In this document: positions 1 through 9,279 of the stretch, in pieces
Numbering within the stretch: position 1 is the stretch's first letter
How the letters are laid out: every line of letters begins with the position of its first letter
NCBI RefSeq assembly: GCF_001467025.1
Contig: NZ_LNXV01000011.1
Coordinates: 100,715-148,988, forward strand
Length of the DNA: 48,274 nucleotides
Source of the DNA: Legionella brunensis
GTDB lineage: Bacteria > Pseudomonadota > Gammaproteobacteria > Legionellales > Legionellaceae
Direction: 5' to 3'
The notes under the pieces: generated by a model
What the model was told of the DNA's origin: nothing
The model's database searches: none
What the model saw: only the letters and a program-made list of their open reading frames with translations
Program-made: the position numbers and the translations under genes

Positions 1-1585
1 TCAATTGTTCTGTTGCTTCTATTTTTTCAGAAAATGCTATTACACACCCTTTTTGAATGTGAGGGCTCGCTGACATCGCTGCAAATTCAAAATCGTGAGG
101 ATAATAATTTTGACCGTTAATGATGATAAGGTCTTTTATCCGACCACAAACAAAAAGTTCCCCCTCATGAATAAAACCTAAATCCCCTGTTTTAAGGTAA
201 TAGTGTTTATCTTCACTTCCCTTAATTTGGTTTTTAAACGTTTTCTTGGTTTCGGCTTCATTATTGTAATAACCCTGCCCAATTGACTCACCGCGAACCC
301 ATATTTCTCCAACTTCATTGTCCTGACACAGCATATGTGTTTCAGGGTGTACTATTTTGACAGTCATTTGTGGTACACCTGAACTAATTAACTGCATACT
401 TGAAGCGACATCGTCTATTAATTCGACTCTATTTTGGCTAAAGCTATCTGGATTAGCGTGAATAACTTTGGCTTCTGATAAAAACAATTTGGAGGATACC
501 ATCAACGTTGACTCCGCCAACCCATAACAAGGATGCAGTACACTCTTTCTTAAGCCAGCTGATTTAAATTTATCATAAAAAAGATTCATGGTTTTCATAG
601 AAACAGGTTCTGCTCCATTGACAGCCACGTCAAGACAGCTCAAATCAAGTTCATCGACAATTGAATCCTCTGTCTTGCGAGCACAAAGGTCAAAAGCGAA
701 ATTCGGGCCTGCTACTGTAGTACATCTATATTTAGAAATATTAATGACCCATAGAGAGGGATTTCCAATAAAATCAATGGGAGACATGTGGGTAGCCGTA
801 ATGTTGGCATAGAGCGGTTCAATGATACAGCCAATCAATCCCATATCATGGTAAGGAGGAAGCCATGAAAAAACATGACTGTCTTCCTTATGATTCACCG
901 CTTTTTTCATGGTTTTTAAATTGTCAAGCAAGTTGCCATGAGTTAATATAACCCCTTTGGGGTTCCCCGTTGAACCTGATGTGTATTGCAGAAAAGCAAT
1001 ATCTTGGGGGGTAATTTGATTAGCCTGTATCAATTGTATAGGGTATTTTTTACGCTGTTCTGTTGAAACAAGAGGAATTTGTGCTTTTCTAAGCATATCA
1101 AATAAATTGGCATAGGTTTCATTCAAACCCACCATCTTTTTAAATTTTGCAGGTAGAAATCGATTCGCAATTATTCCTTTCTTTAAAGAGGCTGTCGTAC
1201 TTTTATCACATAATACCAAGCTCGGCTTTGCATCTTGAATGATATGCAATAAACGAAAAGCCATTTGAGTATTAGCCGGGGGAAAAACAGGAACCGCAAT
1301 TGCCCCTGCTCGCAAGCAAGCAAAAAATCCGACAATGTATTCCAAACCAGGCTTGGCCGCCAAGATAACCCGGTCTTTTGGTTTAGCATACTCGCCAATG
1401 AGATTGGCTAGTTTGTTCACTTCGCAGTAGAGCTCCCTTGAGGTAAGCGTTTCTGCATGAATACCATCCTCTAGAAACCGGTAAGCAACTACATCCGGGA
1501 GATTTATATTGCGAAAATCAAGAATTTCACACAAATTTTGATAATCAACGAATGACTTGGCTTCTCTTAGACTCTGATTATTCAA
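1..1585 (-). CDS. Fatty-acyl-AMP ligase (FAAL-type adenylation enzyme), 3' end outside window
   Basis: Enzymes of this family activate a fatty acid as acyl-adenylate and usually hand it to an acyl carrier protein of a PKS or NRPS rather than to CoA. I translated 528 residues. The nucleotide loop YTSGSTGNPKG lies at about 201-211. WLPPYHDMGLIG, NGAEPVS, CYGLAEST and a YLKTGDLGF/GRIKDLIIINGQNYYP stretch follow, all typical of the FAAL branch. The start is a TTG at 1585: an in-frame TGA lies 12 bases upstream, the next Met is about 108 codons in, and GAGGG sits 9 bases before the TTG. The frame is still open at base 1, so roughly the last 50 residues are missing. The gene is divergent from the exporter operon at 1864. 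Family assignment is firm; substrate and carrier partner are unknown. Confidence 0.88.
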   Translation of the reverse strand, partial: MNNQSLREAKSFVDYQNLCEILDFRNINLPDVVAYRFLEDGIHAETLTSRELYCEVNKLANLIGEYAKPKDRVILAAKPGLEYIVGFFACLRAGAIAVPVFPPANTQMAFRLLHIIQDAKPSLVLCDKSTTASLKKGIIANRFLPAKFKKMVGLNETYANLFDMLRKAQIPLVSTEQRKKYPIQLIQANQITPQDIAFLQYTSGSTGNPKGVILTHGNLLDNLKTMKKAVNHKEDSHVFSWLPPYHDMGLIGCIIEPLYANITATHMSPIDFIGNPSLWVINISKYRCTTVAGPNFAFDLCARKTEDSIVDELDLSCLDVAVNGAEPVSMKTMNLFYDKFKSAGLRKSVLHPCYGLAESTLMVSSKLFLSEAKVIHANPDSFSQNRVELIDDVASSMQLISSGVPQMTVKIVHPETHMLCQDNEVGEIWVRGESIGQGYYNNEAETKKTFKNQIKGSEDKHYYLKTGDLGFIHEGELFVCGRIKDLIIINGQNYYPHDFEFAAMSASPHIQKGCVIAFSEKIEATEQL

Positions 1586-1740
1586 GGTAAACCGCCCTCA
1601 ACATCAATCAAAAAAATCCAACCTTTTGAAAATTCAACAAATTATGTTGAAAAGGCTCTCCATTCATTGCCTATTACTGAATTAGTATAGTGCATTAATT
1701 TCATTTTTCCCGAAGAAACTAGGTCTTGCTCCTTCCCTTG

Positions 1741-1761
1741 TCATGAATTTTGCATTCATGA
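1741..1761. promoter_or_regulatory. 8-bp inverted repeat in a divergent intergenic region, possible operator
   Basis: TCATGAAT (1741-1748) and ATTCATGA (1754-1761) are perfect inverted copies around a 5-base centre. The site lies between the divergent acyl-AMP ligase and the exporter operon, where a regulator controlling both would bind. A second short palindrome, TGATAA/TTATCA (1788-1793/1801-1806), lies just downstream. No regulator gene is visible nearby, so the operator role is inference. Confidence 0.35.
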
Positions 1762-1863
1762 GTAATAAGATAAAGGCAACCCTATTTTGATAAGCTATAT
1801 TTATCATAGAATTAAAACGTGTCTCAGAAAGCGAGTTTATCCACTATGGAGAACCCTAAAATT

Positions 1864-2751
1864 ATGACGAGACCTGAACATAGTTTAATAACACTTAAAA
1901 GTTTACTTTTTTGCCTACCTGTAATTTTCTTTGGATTATTAGCAACAGGATTAACCGGCTGTAATCAACAAACGGCAATTACATTTCCTGGGTATGCCGA
2001 AGGGCGATACACCTATCTCTCGCCTTTATTTGCAGGAACACTTAAATCACTTAACGTAACACCAGGCATGGAAGTACAGGCAGGGCAAGTATTATTTACT
2101 TTGGAATTACAACCAACAAATCAAAATTTAACTATTGCAAAAGCAAAAATTCAAGAAGTAACCAATCAACTGCAAAAAGCAAAAGTCTATTTTGAATTAC
2201 AAAAAACAAATAATCTCAGAAATACAGCTTTATTAAAAAAAGAGATCATTTCAAAGGAAGAGTTTGAACATGGAAGATCTGCCTATGAACAAGCGCTTGA
2301 GGATAAAAAAGCCGCAGAAGCAAGACTGATTTCAGTACAAGCTGATGAAAAAAAGATACTTTGGGAGATAAGCCAAAAAACAGTTGTTTCGCCTGTCAAT
2401 GCCATTGTTTATAATACTTTCTACACTGAGGGTGAAAATATAGAGGCTGGAGCCCCCGTATTATCGTTACTGGATCCTAAGCAAGTTAAAATCATTTTTT
2501 TTGTACCACAAAATTTGTTAGGCCAAGTAAGACTTAACCAACCAATTGAAGTCAGTTATGATGCCAGCAAAACACCTATTAAAGCTAAAATCAGTTATAT
2601 TGCCGATAGAGTCGAATATACTCCACCTGTCATATACAGTATTGAAGAACGGCAAAAATTGGTCTTTCGTGTGGAAGCAAAACCTGATTTAAACACAGTA
2701 TTATCCAAAATCCATCCTGGTCAACCCGTTAGCATTACACTTGATAATTAG
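1864..2751 (+). CDS. HlyD/AcrA-family periplasmic adaptor lipoprotein
   Basis: This is the membrane-fusion (adaptor) subunit of a tripartite exporter, bridging the inner-membrane ABC transporter and a TolC-like channel. A hydrophobic stretch ends in the lipobox LTGC, so the mature protein should be a lipoprotein anchored at that Cys. A lipoyl-like half-motif (LKSLNVTPGMEVQAGQVLFTLE), a long alpha-helical hairpin rich in Lys/Glu/Gln, the second half (VVSPVNAIVYNTFYTEGENIEAG) and a beta-barrel domain follow. The frame opens at a GTG at 1819 with an ATG at 1846. I prefer ATG 1864 because it gives a normal short signal-peptide n-region and has GGAG upstream, though 12 bases away. It is the first gene of an operon with the ATPase 10 bases downstream. 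Transported substrate is unknown. Confidence 0.87.
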   Translation: MTRPEHSLITLKSLLFCLPVIFFGLLATGLTGCNQQTAITFPGYAEGRYTYLSPLFAGTLKSLNVTPGMEVQAGQVLFTLELQPTNQNLTIAKAKIQEVTNQLQKAKVYFELQKTNNLRNTALLKKEIISKEEFEHGRSAYEQALEDKKAAEARLISVQADEKKILWEISQKTVVSPVNAIVYNTFYTEGENIEAGAPVLSLLDPKQVKIIFFVPQNLLGQVRLNQPIEVSYDASKTPIKAKISYIADRVEYTPPVIYSIEERQKLVFRVEAKPDLNTVLSKIHPGQPVSITLDN

Positions 2752-2761
2752 GAACTTAAGT

Positions 2762-3688
2762 ATGGAAGCAAATTTAGTCATTGATGCTAACAATTTGTGT
2801 AAAAGTTTCTCTGGCGTTCCTACGGTTAAAAATGTCACTCTCAAAGTGAGAGAGGGAGAAATTTTTGGATTTCTAGGCCCCAATGGTTCAGGGAAAACTA
2901 CCGTTTTAAGAATGCTATGCGGTTTGTTGACACCCGATGAAGGCTATGGAACCTGCCTTGGCTACAACATTCGTACAGAAACTGCCAGCATAAAAAAACG
3001 TATGGGCTATATCCCCCAATTTTTTAGCCTATATAAGCAATTGACAGTCTATCAAAATATTCGACTTGCAGCGGAGTTATATGGGGTAGCTAATCGTGCT
3101 GAGCGTATTGACACGGTGATGCATCAATTAGAACTAGACTCCCACAAAAACAAAATAGCAGGAACACTTTCTGGTGGATGGAAGCAGCGACTCGCCCTTG
3201 CTGCAGCCATAATTCATAAGCCTCTTCTATTGCTACTTGACGAGCCCACAGCGAATGTTGATCCTGACTCAAGACAAAAATTTTTGCGCCTGATGCGTCA
3301 TTTATCCTCTGAAGGAATTACAATATTGCTTAGCTCTCATAATATGGATGAGGTTGAACGTTGCCATCGTATTGCTTACATGTGTGATGGTGAAATGATT
3401 ATGGATGGTAAAATTAGTGAAATCATAGACAGAGTCAATTTGTCCACTTGGCAAGTTCGTGGAGACAATGTTGTGGTATTAGAAAAACAGCTCGAAAGTA
3501 TACCAGGTGTCGATCAAGTGATTATACATTTCGATTCATTGCATGTTAGTGGTAAAGATCCTGTTGCTCTTGAACATGCCATTAAATCCTTTAGAAGTAA
3601 TCCTGATTTTACCTGGAAAAAAATTGAGCCTGTCTTGGATGATGCTTTTATATGGTTGACTAAAAGTCATAGGAAGGTCACAGATTAA
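2762..3688 (+). CDS. ABC transporter ATP-binding protein (ABC-2/DrrA-like exporter)
   Basis: The ATPase powers the permease encoded next. Visible motifs are Walker A GPNGSGKT, the Q-loop at YIPQFFSLY, signature LSGGWKQR (a variant of LSGGQ), Walker B LLLLDEPT and the switch His in LLSSHNMDE. The ~80-residue C-terminal extension after the nucleotide-binding domain is typical of DrrA/CcmA-like ATPases. The open frame reaches a TTG at 2741 inside the adaptor gene, but ATG 2762 with AGGA about 9 bases upstream is the better start. Its arrangement with an adaptor, a single ABC-2 permease and an outer-membrane protein resembles the YbhGFSR class of exporters, although only one permease gene is present, so that permease probably dimerises. 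Confidence 0.92.
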   Translation: MEANLVIDANNLCKSFSGVPTVKNVTLKVREGEIFGFLGPNGSGKTTVLRMLCGLLTPDEGYGTCLGYNIRTETASIKKRMGYIPQFFSLYKQLTVYQNIRLAAELYGVANRAERIDTVMHQLELDSHKNKIAGTLSGGWKQRLALAAAIIHKPLLLLLDEPTANVDPDSRQKFLRLMRHLSSEGITILLSSHNMDEVERCHRIAYMCDGEMIMDGKISEIIDRVNLSTWQVRGDNVVVLEKQLESIPGVDQVIIHFDSLHVSGKDPVALEHAIKSFRSNPDFTWKKIEPVLDDAFIWLTKSHRKVTD

Positions 3689-3730
3689 TTCAATCTGTTA
3701 TCGATTTTGAACATTTGACTAAGGGATTAA

Positions 3731-4870
3731 ATGTCTAACATAAGCCATGCCACATTGCGACTTTTCGCCATTCAAAAGAAAGAATTCATCGCAATGATGC
3801 GCGATGCTAATACCTATTTCTTTTTGATTCTAATTCCTTTGGTTCAGGTCATTTTATTTGGATATATTATAAATACCGACGCTAAGAATCTTCCGACCAT
3901 TGTTGTCTCAAAAGACTCTTCTCAATTCACCAACAGCATTATTCAGTCATTTAAAAACTCAGGATACTTTGATATTAAAACTATTACTAGCGATGAAAAC
4001 GAAGCAGAAAAATTAATGGACATTGGCAAAATAAAATTCATCCTATACATCCCTGAAAATTTTTCCAGAGATCTCATCAGTAACAAGAAACCCCATCTTT
4101 TGCTAGAAGGTGAGGCCACCGATCCTATGGTAGTAGGGAATGCATTTCACGCAACCCAGAGGATTGTTGATGATGCCCTTCGCCATGATGCGATAGGACC
4201 GATTCAATACCTTGCATCAAAAGGTCCTGCTTTTATCATTGATAGGCATGCCAAATACAATCCTGCCGCTAAAGCACAGTATCACACGCTTCCTGGATTA
4301 CTGGTTTCAGTTATTACTATATCGCTCACTATGCTCACTGCTATTTCCCTTACCACGGAATATGAAACAGGAACCATGGAAATGTTACTAATTACTCCCA
4401 TCCATCCCCTAGAGGTTATTTTTGGTAAAATCATTCCCAATATTGTCTTAGGATATATTTTATTTTTCTTAATTTTGCTTATTTCGCGATGGCTATTCCA
4501 CGTGCCTTTTTATGGTAGTTTTTTGCTATTAACGATAGTGGCATTTCCATTCTTTATGGCAAACTTAGGAATTGGAATCTTGACATCAAGTATCTCCAAA
4601 TCGCAGTTTCAAGCAGCTAATATTGCCAATACTTATGCCCTACCCGCCCTTCTTCTTTCAGGATTTATGTTTCCCTTTGCTGCAATGCCACAATGGGCAC
4701 AATTAATAGGCCATTTATTCCCTTCTACTTATTTTCTTCGCATAACTAGCGACATCATGTTAAAAGATGCAAATATAGTCACTATATGGCCTAATTTATG
4801 GCCTTTATTGCTTTTTACTTTTGTAGTTATTATGGTAAGCCATCATTTTTACCGCCAGACCTTGGATTAA
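3731..4870 (+). CDS. ABC-2 type transporter permease
   Basis: This is the inner-membrane channel subunit for the preceding ATPase. It has one N-terminal membrane segment (YFFLILIPLVQVILFGYII), a large extracytoplasmic domain of about 150 residues, then five or so membrane segments in the C-terminal half. Those contain the conserved ABC-2 region TTEYETGTMEMLLITPIHPLEVIFGKIIPN and the motif ALLLSGFMFPFAAMP, characteristic of the YhhJ/YbhR family. At 379 residues it is full length for the family. It follows the ATPase by 42 bases on the same strand and is presumably co-transcribed with it. Confidence 0.92.
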   Translation: MSNISHATLRLFAIQKKEFIAMMRDANTYFFLILIPLVQVILFGYIINTDAKNLPTIVVSKDSSQFTNSIIQSFKNSGYFDIKTITSDENEAEKLMDIGKIKFILYIPENFSRDLISNKKPHLLLEGEATDPMVVGNAFHATQRIVDDALRHDAIGPIQYLASKGPAFIIDRHAKYNPAAKAQYHTLPGLLVSVITISLTMLTAISLTTEYETGTMEMLLITPIHPLEVIFGKIIPNIVLGYILFFLILLISRWLFHVPFYGSFLLLTIVAFPFFMANLGIGILTSSISKSQFQAANIANTYALPALLLSGFMFPFAAMPQWAQLIGHLFPSTYFLRITSDIMLKDANIVTIWPNLWPLLLFTFVVIMVSHHFYRQTLD

Positions 4871-4940
4871 TATTTCAAGGATGGAAGAGTTGAGTGAATA
4901 TGCTATAGTCATCATTCGCGTTTGATAGGGAAGGTTGAAG

Positions 4941-4965
4941 AGATTTAGCCTATTGAACTAAATCT
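4941..4965. other. Short inverted repeat before the TolC-like gene
   Basis: AGATTTAG (4941-4948) and CTAAATCT (4958-4965) pair perfectly over a 9-base loop. They lie in the 145-base gap between the permease and the TolC-like gene. No run of T follows on either strand, so a terminator is unlikely. A regulatory hairpin or operator is possible but unproven. Confidence 0.25.
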
Positions 4966-5015
4966 ATGACAAGACACTTCATCCATATTGTTAGTTTCAT
5001 AAGACGGACATTCTA

Positions 5016-6377
5016 TTGAGCAAATTATCCAAATTAGTAATAAAGAATATTTTATTTATAATATTTTTTATTTTCGTTAGGGGAAGTTGGTCTGCTGATT
5101 TAATGGAAGTATTCCAACAAGCACTTGTTAACGAACCCATTTATCAAAATGAAGTATTAAAGACGTTAGTATCTAAAGCAAATATCGGTATTGATCAATC
5201 TCTTTTATTACCTCATGTTGGATTTACATCACAAGTCCTAGGAGATAGCCAGTCCAGTTCGGGAGCCATCGTCTCAACTGGCCTTCTTCCTAGGAATAAC
5301 GTAATACAAACCTATGATAATCGCCTATCGCTCACTCAACCCATTTTTAATTGGGCAAACTTCAAGCGCTTATCTGCTTCAAAGTTATCTTATCAAATCG
5401 CCGGCGCCAATTTAAATGCAAAATTTCAAGAACTTATAGTACGAGTGGCAGAAGCCTATTTTGATACGTTGTATTATGAAAATAATCTTAATTATTATAA
5501 ATCCAATAAAATGACTATGGCGAAGCAACTCTCACAAGTAAAAGAGAAATATCGCCTTGGTAAAGCAAATCGGAATGACGTGGATATAGCAATCTCTGCC
5601 TCTAGCCTTGCTGAGTCAAACTATATTACTGCGCAAGCAGAACTAGCAGAGAAAAAATTGCATTTAGCAGAGATGAGTGCCACTGAATATACTAAGTTAG
5701 CTCGTTTAAAAGTTAATTTTCCCAGAAATAGTCCCAAACCCTCCAGTTTACAGAATTGGGTCGATGCAGCCATCCAACAAAATTGGAGTATTAAAACTAA
5801 TCAATTGCGCGTTAAAGCCGCAAGGGAACAAGTCAAGCAGGCCTTTGCAGGACATCTTCCCAATGCAAATGTAGAACTTTACTATGATGTTCTCCCATTC
5901 CATGTTAAAAACGGTGGTTTGCTTGTCGCAGCAGGCTCAAGCAGACAAAATAATCTGGCCGCTGCAGTGAATATTAATGTCCCCATTTACTCTGGGGGGT
6001 TGGTATCTGCAAATACCAGAAAAGCACAGTATCTTTTCCGTATTGCACAACAGCAACTGGATGCCTCCTGCCGAAAAACAACTTATTCCGTCAAACAAGG
6101 TTACCTAAGAATTTTAACGAATATCCACAAAATAAAGAGTGATCAACAAGCTGTTACATCAAACCAAAAATCGCTGATCAGACTGAAAGAACGCTATGCA
6201 TTAGGGGCTGTGGGTTTAATGGACGTCATTAATCAGCAAGATAAGTTAATTTACTCCCAGATTGAACTCAATAAAGATAAATTTAATTACATTATAGAAA
6301 CATTAAAATTTAAAAAAAATCTAGGAACCTTATCTATAGATGACATCAAAATGGTTAATAGTTGGCTAGAAAAATAA
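5016..6377 (+). CDS. TolC-family outer-membrane efflux protein
   Basis: This is the trimeric outer-membrane channel expected to complete the exporter whose adaptor and ABC subunits lie immediately upstream. It has an N-terminal signal peptide (hydrophobic run ILFIIFFIFV, likely cleavage after SWSA) and two repeated OEP domains with long helices. Family landmarks are LSLTQPIFNW, VAEAYFDTLYYE, EKYRLGKANRNDVDIA, the second-repeat VNINVPIYSGG and KERYALGAVGLMDVINQQ. The start is a TTG at 5016; no ATG lies close downstream before the signal peptide, and AAGACGG sits 8 bases before it. The length of 453 residues is normal. A 145-base gap separates it from the permease, so it may have its own promoter. 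Confidence 0.9.
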   Translation: MSKLSKLVIKNILFIIFFIFVRGSWSADLMEVFQQALVNEPIYQNEVLKTLVSKANIGIDQSLLLPHVGFTSQVLGDSQSSSGAIVSTGLLPRNNVIQTYDNRLSLTQPIFNWANFKRLSASKLSYQIAGANLNAKFQELIVRVAEAYFDTLYYENNLNYYKSNKMTMAKQLSQVKEKYRLGKANRNDVDIAISASSLAESNYITAQAELAEKKLHLAEMSATEYTKLARLKVNFPRNSPKPSSLQNWVDAAIQQNWSIKTNQLRVKAAREQVKQAFAGHLPNANVELYYDVLPFHVKNGGLLVAAGSSRQNNLAAAVNINVPIYSGGLVSANTRKAQYLFRIAQQQLDASCRKTTYSVKQGYLRILTNIHKIKSDQQAVTSNQKSLIRLKERYALGAVGLMDVINQQDKLIYSQIELNKDKFNYIIETLKFKKNLGTLSIDDIKMVNSWLEK

Positions 6378-6386
6378 GCGATTTCT

Positions 6387-7568
6387 TCAATCCTCATTAT
6401 TCTTTTTAAGGCCTATCATGTAAAGTGATTCGAAAGCTGACAATGTTCTTTGGATATTATGTTTTTTAGCCATTTCATGCCCTTCCCAACCCATTTTTAA
6501 TCGTTCAGACTCGGATAACTCCATTATTTTATTTATTTTTTCTGCAAGCTCGTTGTTATTTCCTGGCTGGAAAAGATAGCCATTTTTTCCTTCTTCAACT
6601 AAGTGGGGTAAAGCCAACGCATTGGCCAAAATCACCGGTAATGACGCGGACATAGCTTCAAGTGAGGCCAATGATTGTAACTCAGCTGTTCCTGGCATAC
6701 AAAACATTGTCGCTTTAAGATAAGTCCTTCTTAACTCCTCGTCGGAAATTGCTCCCAAAAAATGGATACGTTCAGAAATATTTAAAGAAGTAACCAAATC
6801 TTTCAAATTCTCAAGAATTTCACCTTCACCGACTATTTCCGCGTGTACATTCAAGCTAGGTTTAGTCTTAGCGACAGCCTTAATCAGTTCATCAATATGT
6901 TTCTCTTCAGCTAATCTCCCAACAAAAAGGACTATTGGATATGTTGGCTTGTCAATTTTTTCATTAATTTTTAGTTCATAAGTGCTTGGATCAATCCCAT
7001 TTGAAATCGTGATTATTCCTGGCAATTTTAGCTTTTTACTTAAACTTTCAGTCGCTAAATCCGTGGGAGTAGTAATAATCGCCACTTTCTTAAGTACTTT
7101 GTATGCGTCGTACCATAAATACTTAACGAGTAATTTAAGAAATATCTTAGGCAAAGGCACATAAGGAGTGACATTATCTGGCATTACATGGTTAGTGGCC
7201 ACAGTAAGTATTTGCCGACGGATAGCCTCATCAATTGCATATCTACCAATCATAAAATGACATTGTGTATGAACTACATCAGGTTGCACTTTATCGAAAA
7301 TTTCTTGGATTTCTTTTTTGATTTGCCAAGGAAAACACATTCGAAATGAAAGATGGGTTGGTATTGCATGGGATCTTAAACGATGCTCTATTATCCCATT
7401 TTCGTTGGAGGTAAAGCTTTTTCCTGGATTACTACAAGGTGCAATGACATGAACTCTATGACCTAATTGCAATAAGCCCGCAGCTAAGCGCCCTCCAAAC
7501 CGTGCAGCTCCATTGATATCAGGAGGATAGGTGTCTGCAGAGATAAGGATGGTTAGTTTTTTTTTCAT
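6387..7568 (-). CDS. GT4-family glycosyltransferase
   Basis: This is a GT-B fold retaining glycosyltransferase. The N-terminal acceptor domain opens with SADTYPPDINGAARFGGRLA and continues to VVHTQCHFMIGRYA. The C-terminal nucleotide-sugar domain has VGRLAEEKHIDELIKA, the E-x7-E pair (ELQSLASLE), and the nearby PHLVEEGKNGYLFQPG. It most resembles cytoplasmic enzymes of the diacylglycerol glucosyl/mannosyltransferase kind. Its neighbour, transcribed divergently, makes GDP-mannose, so a mannosyl donor is a reasonable guess; this is inference from context. It converges with the TolC-like gene, leaving only 9 bases between the stop codons. Confidence 0.88.
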   Translation of the reverse strand: MKKKLTILISADTYPPDINGAARFGGRLAAGLLQLGHRVHVIAPCSNPGKSFTSNENGIIEHRLRSHAIPTHLSFRMCFPWQIKKEIQEIFDKVQPDVVHTQCHFMIGRYAIDEAIRRQILTVATNHVMPDNVTPYVPLPKIFLKLLVKYLWYDAYKVLKKVAIITTPTDLATESLSKKLKLPGIITISNGIDPSTYELKINEKIDKPTYPIVLFVGRLAEEKHIDELIKAVAKTKPSLNVHAEIVGEGEILENLKDLVTSLNISERIHFLGAISDEELRRTYLKATMFCMPGTAELQSLASLEAMSASLPVILANALALPHLVEEGKNGYLFQPGNNNELAEKINKIMELSESERLKMGWEGHEMAKKHNIQRTLSAFESLYMIGLKKNNED

Positions 7569-7753
7569 CTAGATCATTTTTTTGTCATTTTTTGCTCTGT
7601 TGAGTATAGCCTATAATAATTACTGATGTTGCACGTTCGTTTTATTCTTGGAAATTAAAATCACTGATGATTTAAAAGGTATCTTACTACCCTAACCAAA
7701 AGAGTAATTTTCGAGCAACGTTCTAAACAGGTATTCAGTGCGGAGGTTTGAAA

Positions 7754-9193
7754 ATGATACTACCTATAATCCTAGCAGGTGGTTGTGGTAGCCGTTTATG
7801 GCCGTTATCTCGTAAATTATACCCTAAACAATTCCTAAAACTTCACGGCTCTCAAACCATGTTACAAGCAACCATAACTCGCTTAAATGGTTTAAATCAT
7901 CAGCTGCCGATGGTGCTTTGTAACGAAGAGCACCGTTTTCTTGCCGCAGAGCAGTTAAGAGAAATAAATCTCTCTGATAGTACCATCATTCTTGAACCAG
8001 AGGGACGAGGTACAGCACCGTCAATTGCATTAGCCGCACTACTAGCTTTGCAAGCAAATGATAACCCCATACTCCTTGTACTTCCCGCTGATCATATCAT
8101 TATGGACATCAATCAGTTTCAACAAGCCCTGAAGAAAGGTTTACCTTATGCCGAAAAAGGTAAATTAGTAACTTTTGGCATTCCCCCTGATAAGCCTGAA
8201 ACTGGCTATGGATATATCAACGCACCTCAAGGAAAAAATAATAAGGAGGTCATAGAGGTAGCAGGCTTTACTGAGAAACCTGATTTGGAAACCGCTCGGG
8301 AATTTTTAGAAATTGGAGATTATTATTGGAATAGTGGAATTTTTATGTTTACTGCTCGTGATTATCTTCATGAATTAGAACAACATCGAGAAGATATTTA
8401 TACGAGTTGTGTCAGTGCCATTAATGGCTCGATAAAAAACCGCGACTTCCTCTACATTGATAAGAAAAGTTTTTTAAATTGCCCTTCTGAATCACTCGAT
8501 TATGCCGTAATGGAAAAAACAACGAATGCTGTTGTCGTTCCTATGGAAGTTGATTGGAGTGACATCGGTTGTTGGTCTTCTCTCTGGTCTATTTCAGAAA
8601 AAGATCTGCAAGGAAACGTGCACGTGGGTGAGGTTGTCAATGTTGATACCACTAATACTTATGTTCACACAGAAGATAAATTGGTAGTAGCTGTGGGGTT
8701 AAAAGATGTGGTTGTAGTCAATACCAAAGACGCTCTATTAATTGCAGATAAAATTTCTGCCTATAAAGTGAAACAAATTGTTGAAAAGTTAACCGAGGAT
8801 GAACGCAGCGAAGCAATTGTTCATCGAGAGGTATACCGACCTTGGGGTAAATTTGACTCTCTTGAACGCGGTAAACGCTATCAAGTCAAACATATCACTA
8901 TCAAACCCGGAGAAAAAATTTCAACCCAACTCCACCATCATAGGGCAGAGCATTGGGTTTTAATTTCTGGCTCAGCGAAGGTTACCCGAGGTGATGAAAC
9001 ATTCTTATTAACTGAAAACGAATCAACTTATATTCCAGTGGGTACAATCCATTCCCTTGAAAATCCAGGAATTTTACCTTTGGAGTTGATCGAAATTCAA
9101 TCTGGCTCGTATTTAGGTGAGGATGACATTGTTCGGATCGATGATCTCTATGGACGCTGTAGTTCTCAAAAAAAAACATCGGGCGCTGAGTAG
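7754..9193 (+). CDS. manC: Mannose-1-phosphate guanylyltransferase / mannose-6-phosphate isomerase
   Basis: This two-domain type II enzyme makes GDP-mannose from mannose-1-phosphate and GTP and may also isomerise fructose-6-phosphate. The N-terminal nucleotidyltransferase domain carries the signature GGCGSRLWPLSR near residue 10, VLPADHII, the FTEKPD motif and YYWNSGIFMF. The C-terminal cupin domain carries QLHHHRAEHWVLISGSAKV, the metal-binding part of the isomerase. The open frame begins at a TTG at 7748, but ATG 7754 is correctly placed 7 bases after GGAGG (7742-7746). The product is 479 residues, normal for ManC/AlgA. It probably feeds surface polysaccharide or glycolipid mannosylation. 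Confidence 0.95.
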   Translation: MILPIILAGGCGSRLWPLSRKLYPKQFLKLHGSQTMLQATITRLNGLNHQLPMVLCNEEHRFLAAEQLREINLSDSTIILEPEGRGTAPSIALAALLALQANDNPILLVLPADHIIMDINQFQQALKKGLPYAEKGKLVTFGIPPDKPETGYGYINAPQGKNNKEVIEVAGFTEKPDLETAREFLEIGDYYWNSGIFMFTARDYLHELEQHREDIYTSCVSAINGSIKNRDFLYIDKKSFLNCPSESLDYAVMEKTTNAVVVPMEVDWSDIGCWSSLWSISEKDLQGNVHVGEVVNVDTTNTYVHTEDKLVVAVGLKDVVVVNTKDALLIADKISAYKVKQIVEKLTEDERSEAIVHREVYRPWGKFDSLERGKRYQVKHITIKPGEKISTQLHHHRAEHWVLISGSAKVTRGDETFLLTENESTYIPVGTIHSLENPGILPLELIEIQSGSYLGEDDIVRIDDLYGRCSSQKKTSGAE

Positions 9194-9207
9194 CTTGACG
9201 AAATATA

Positions 9208-9229
9208 ACCCCGCAGCAAAGACCGGGGT
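9208..9229 (+). terminator. Possible weak hairpin between convergent manC and tldD
   Basis: ACCCCG (9208-9213) and CGGGGT (9224-9229) form a GC-rich 6-bp stem with a 10-base loop, 15 bases after the manC stop. The following CATATCATTAAAA has no true T tract, so termination strength is doubtful. It sits in the 86-base gap between two converging genes. Confidence 0.4.
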
Positions 9230-9279
9230 CATATCATTAAAAGGCTGATTCTGGCTCAATATTTTTATTAAAAACCTGC

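Noticed and set aside
588-1398. Small open frames within the left-edge gene (588-812 plus, 1183-1398 minus)
   Set aside because: They lie inside the continuous acyl-AMP ligase frame on the minus strand, which carries clear family motifs.
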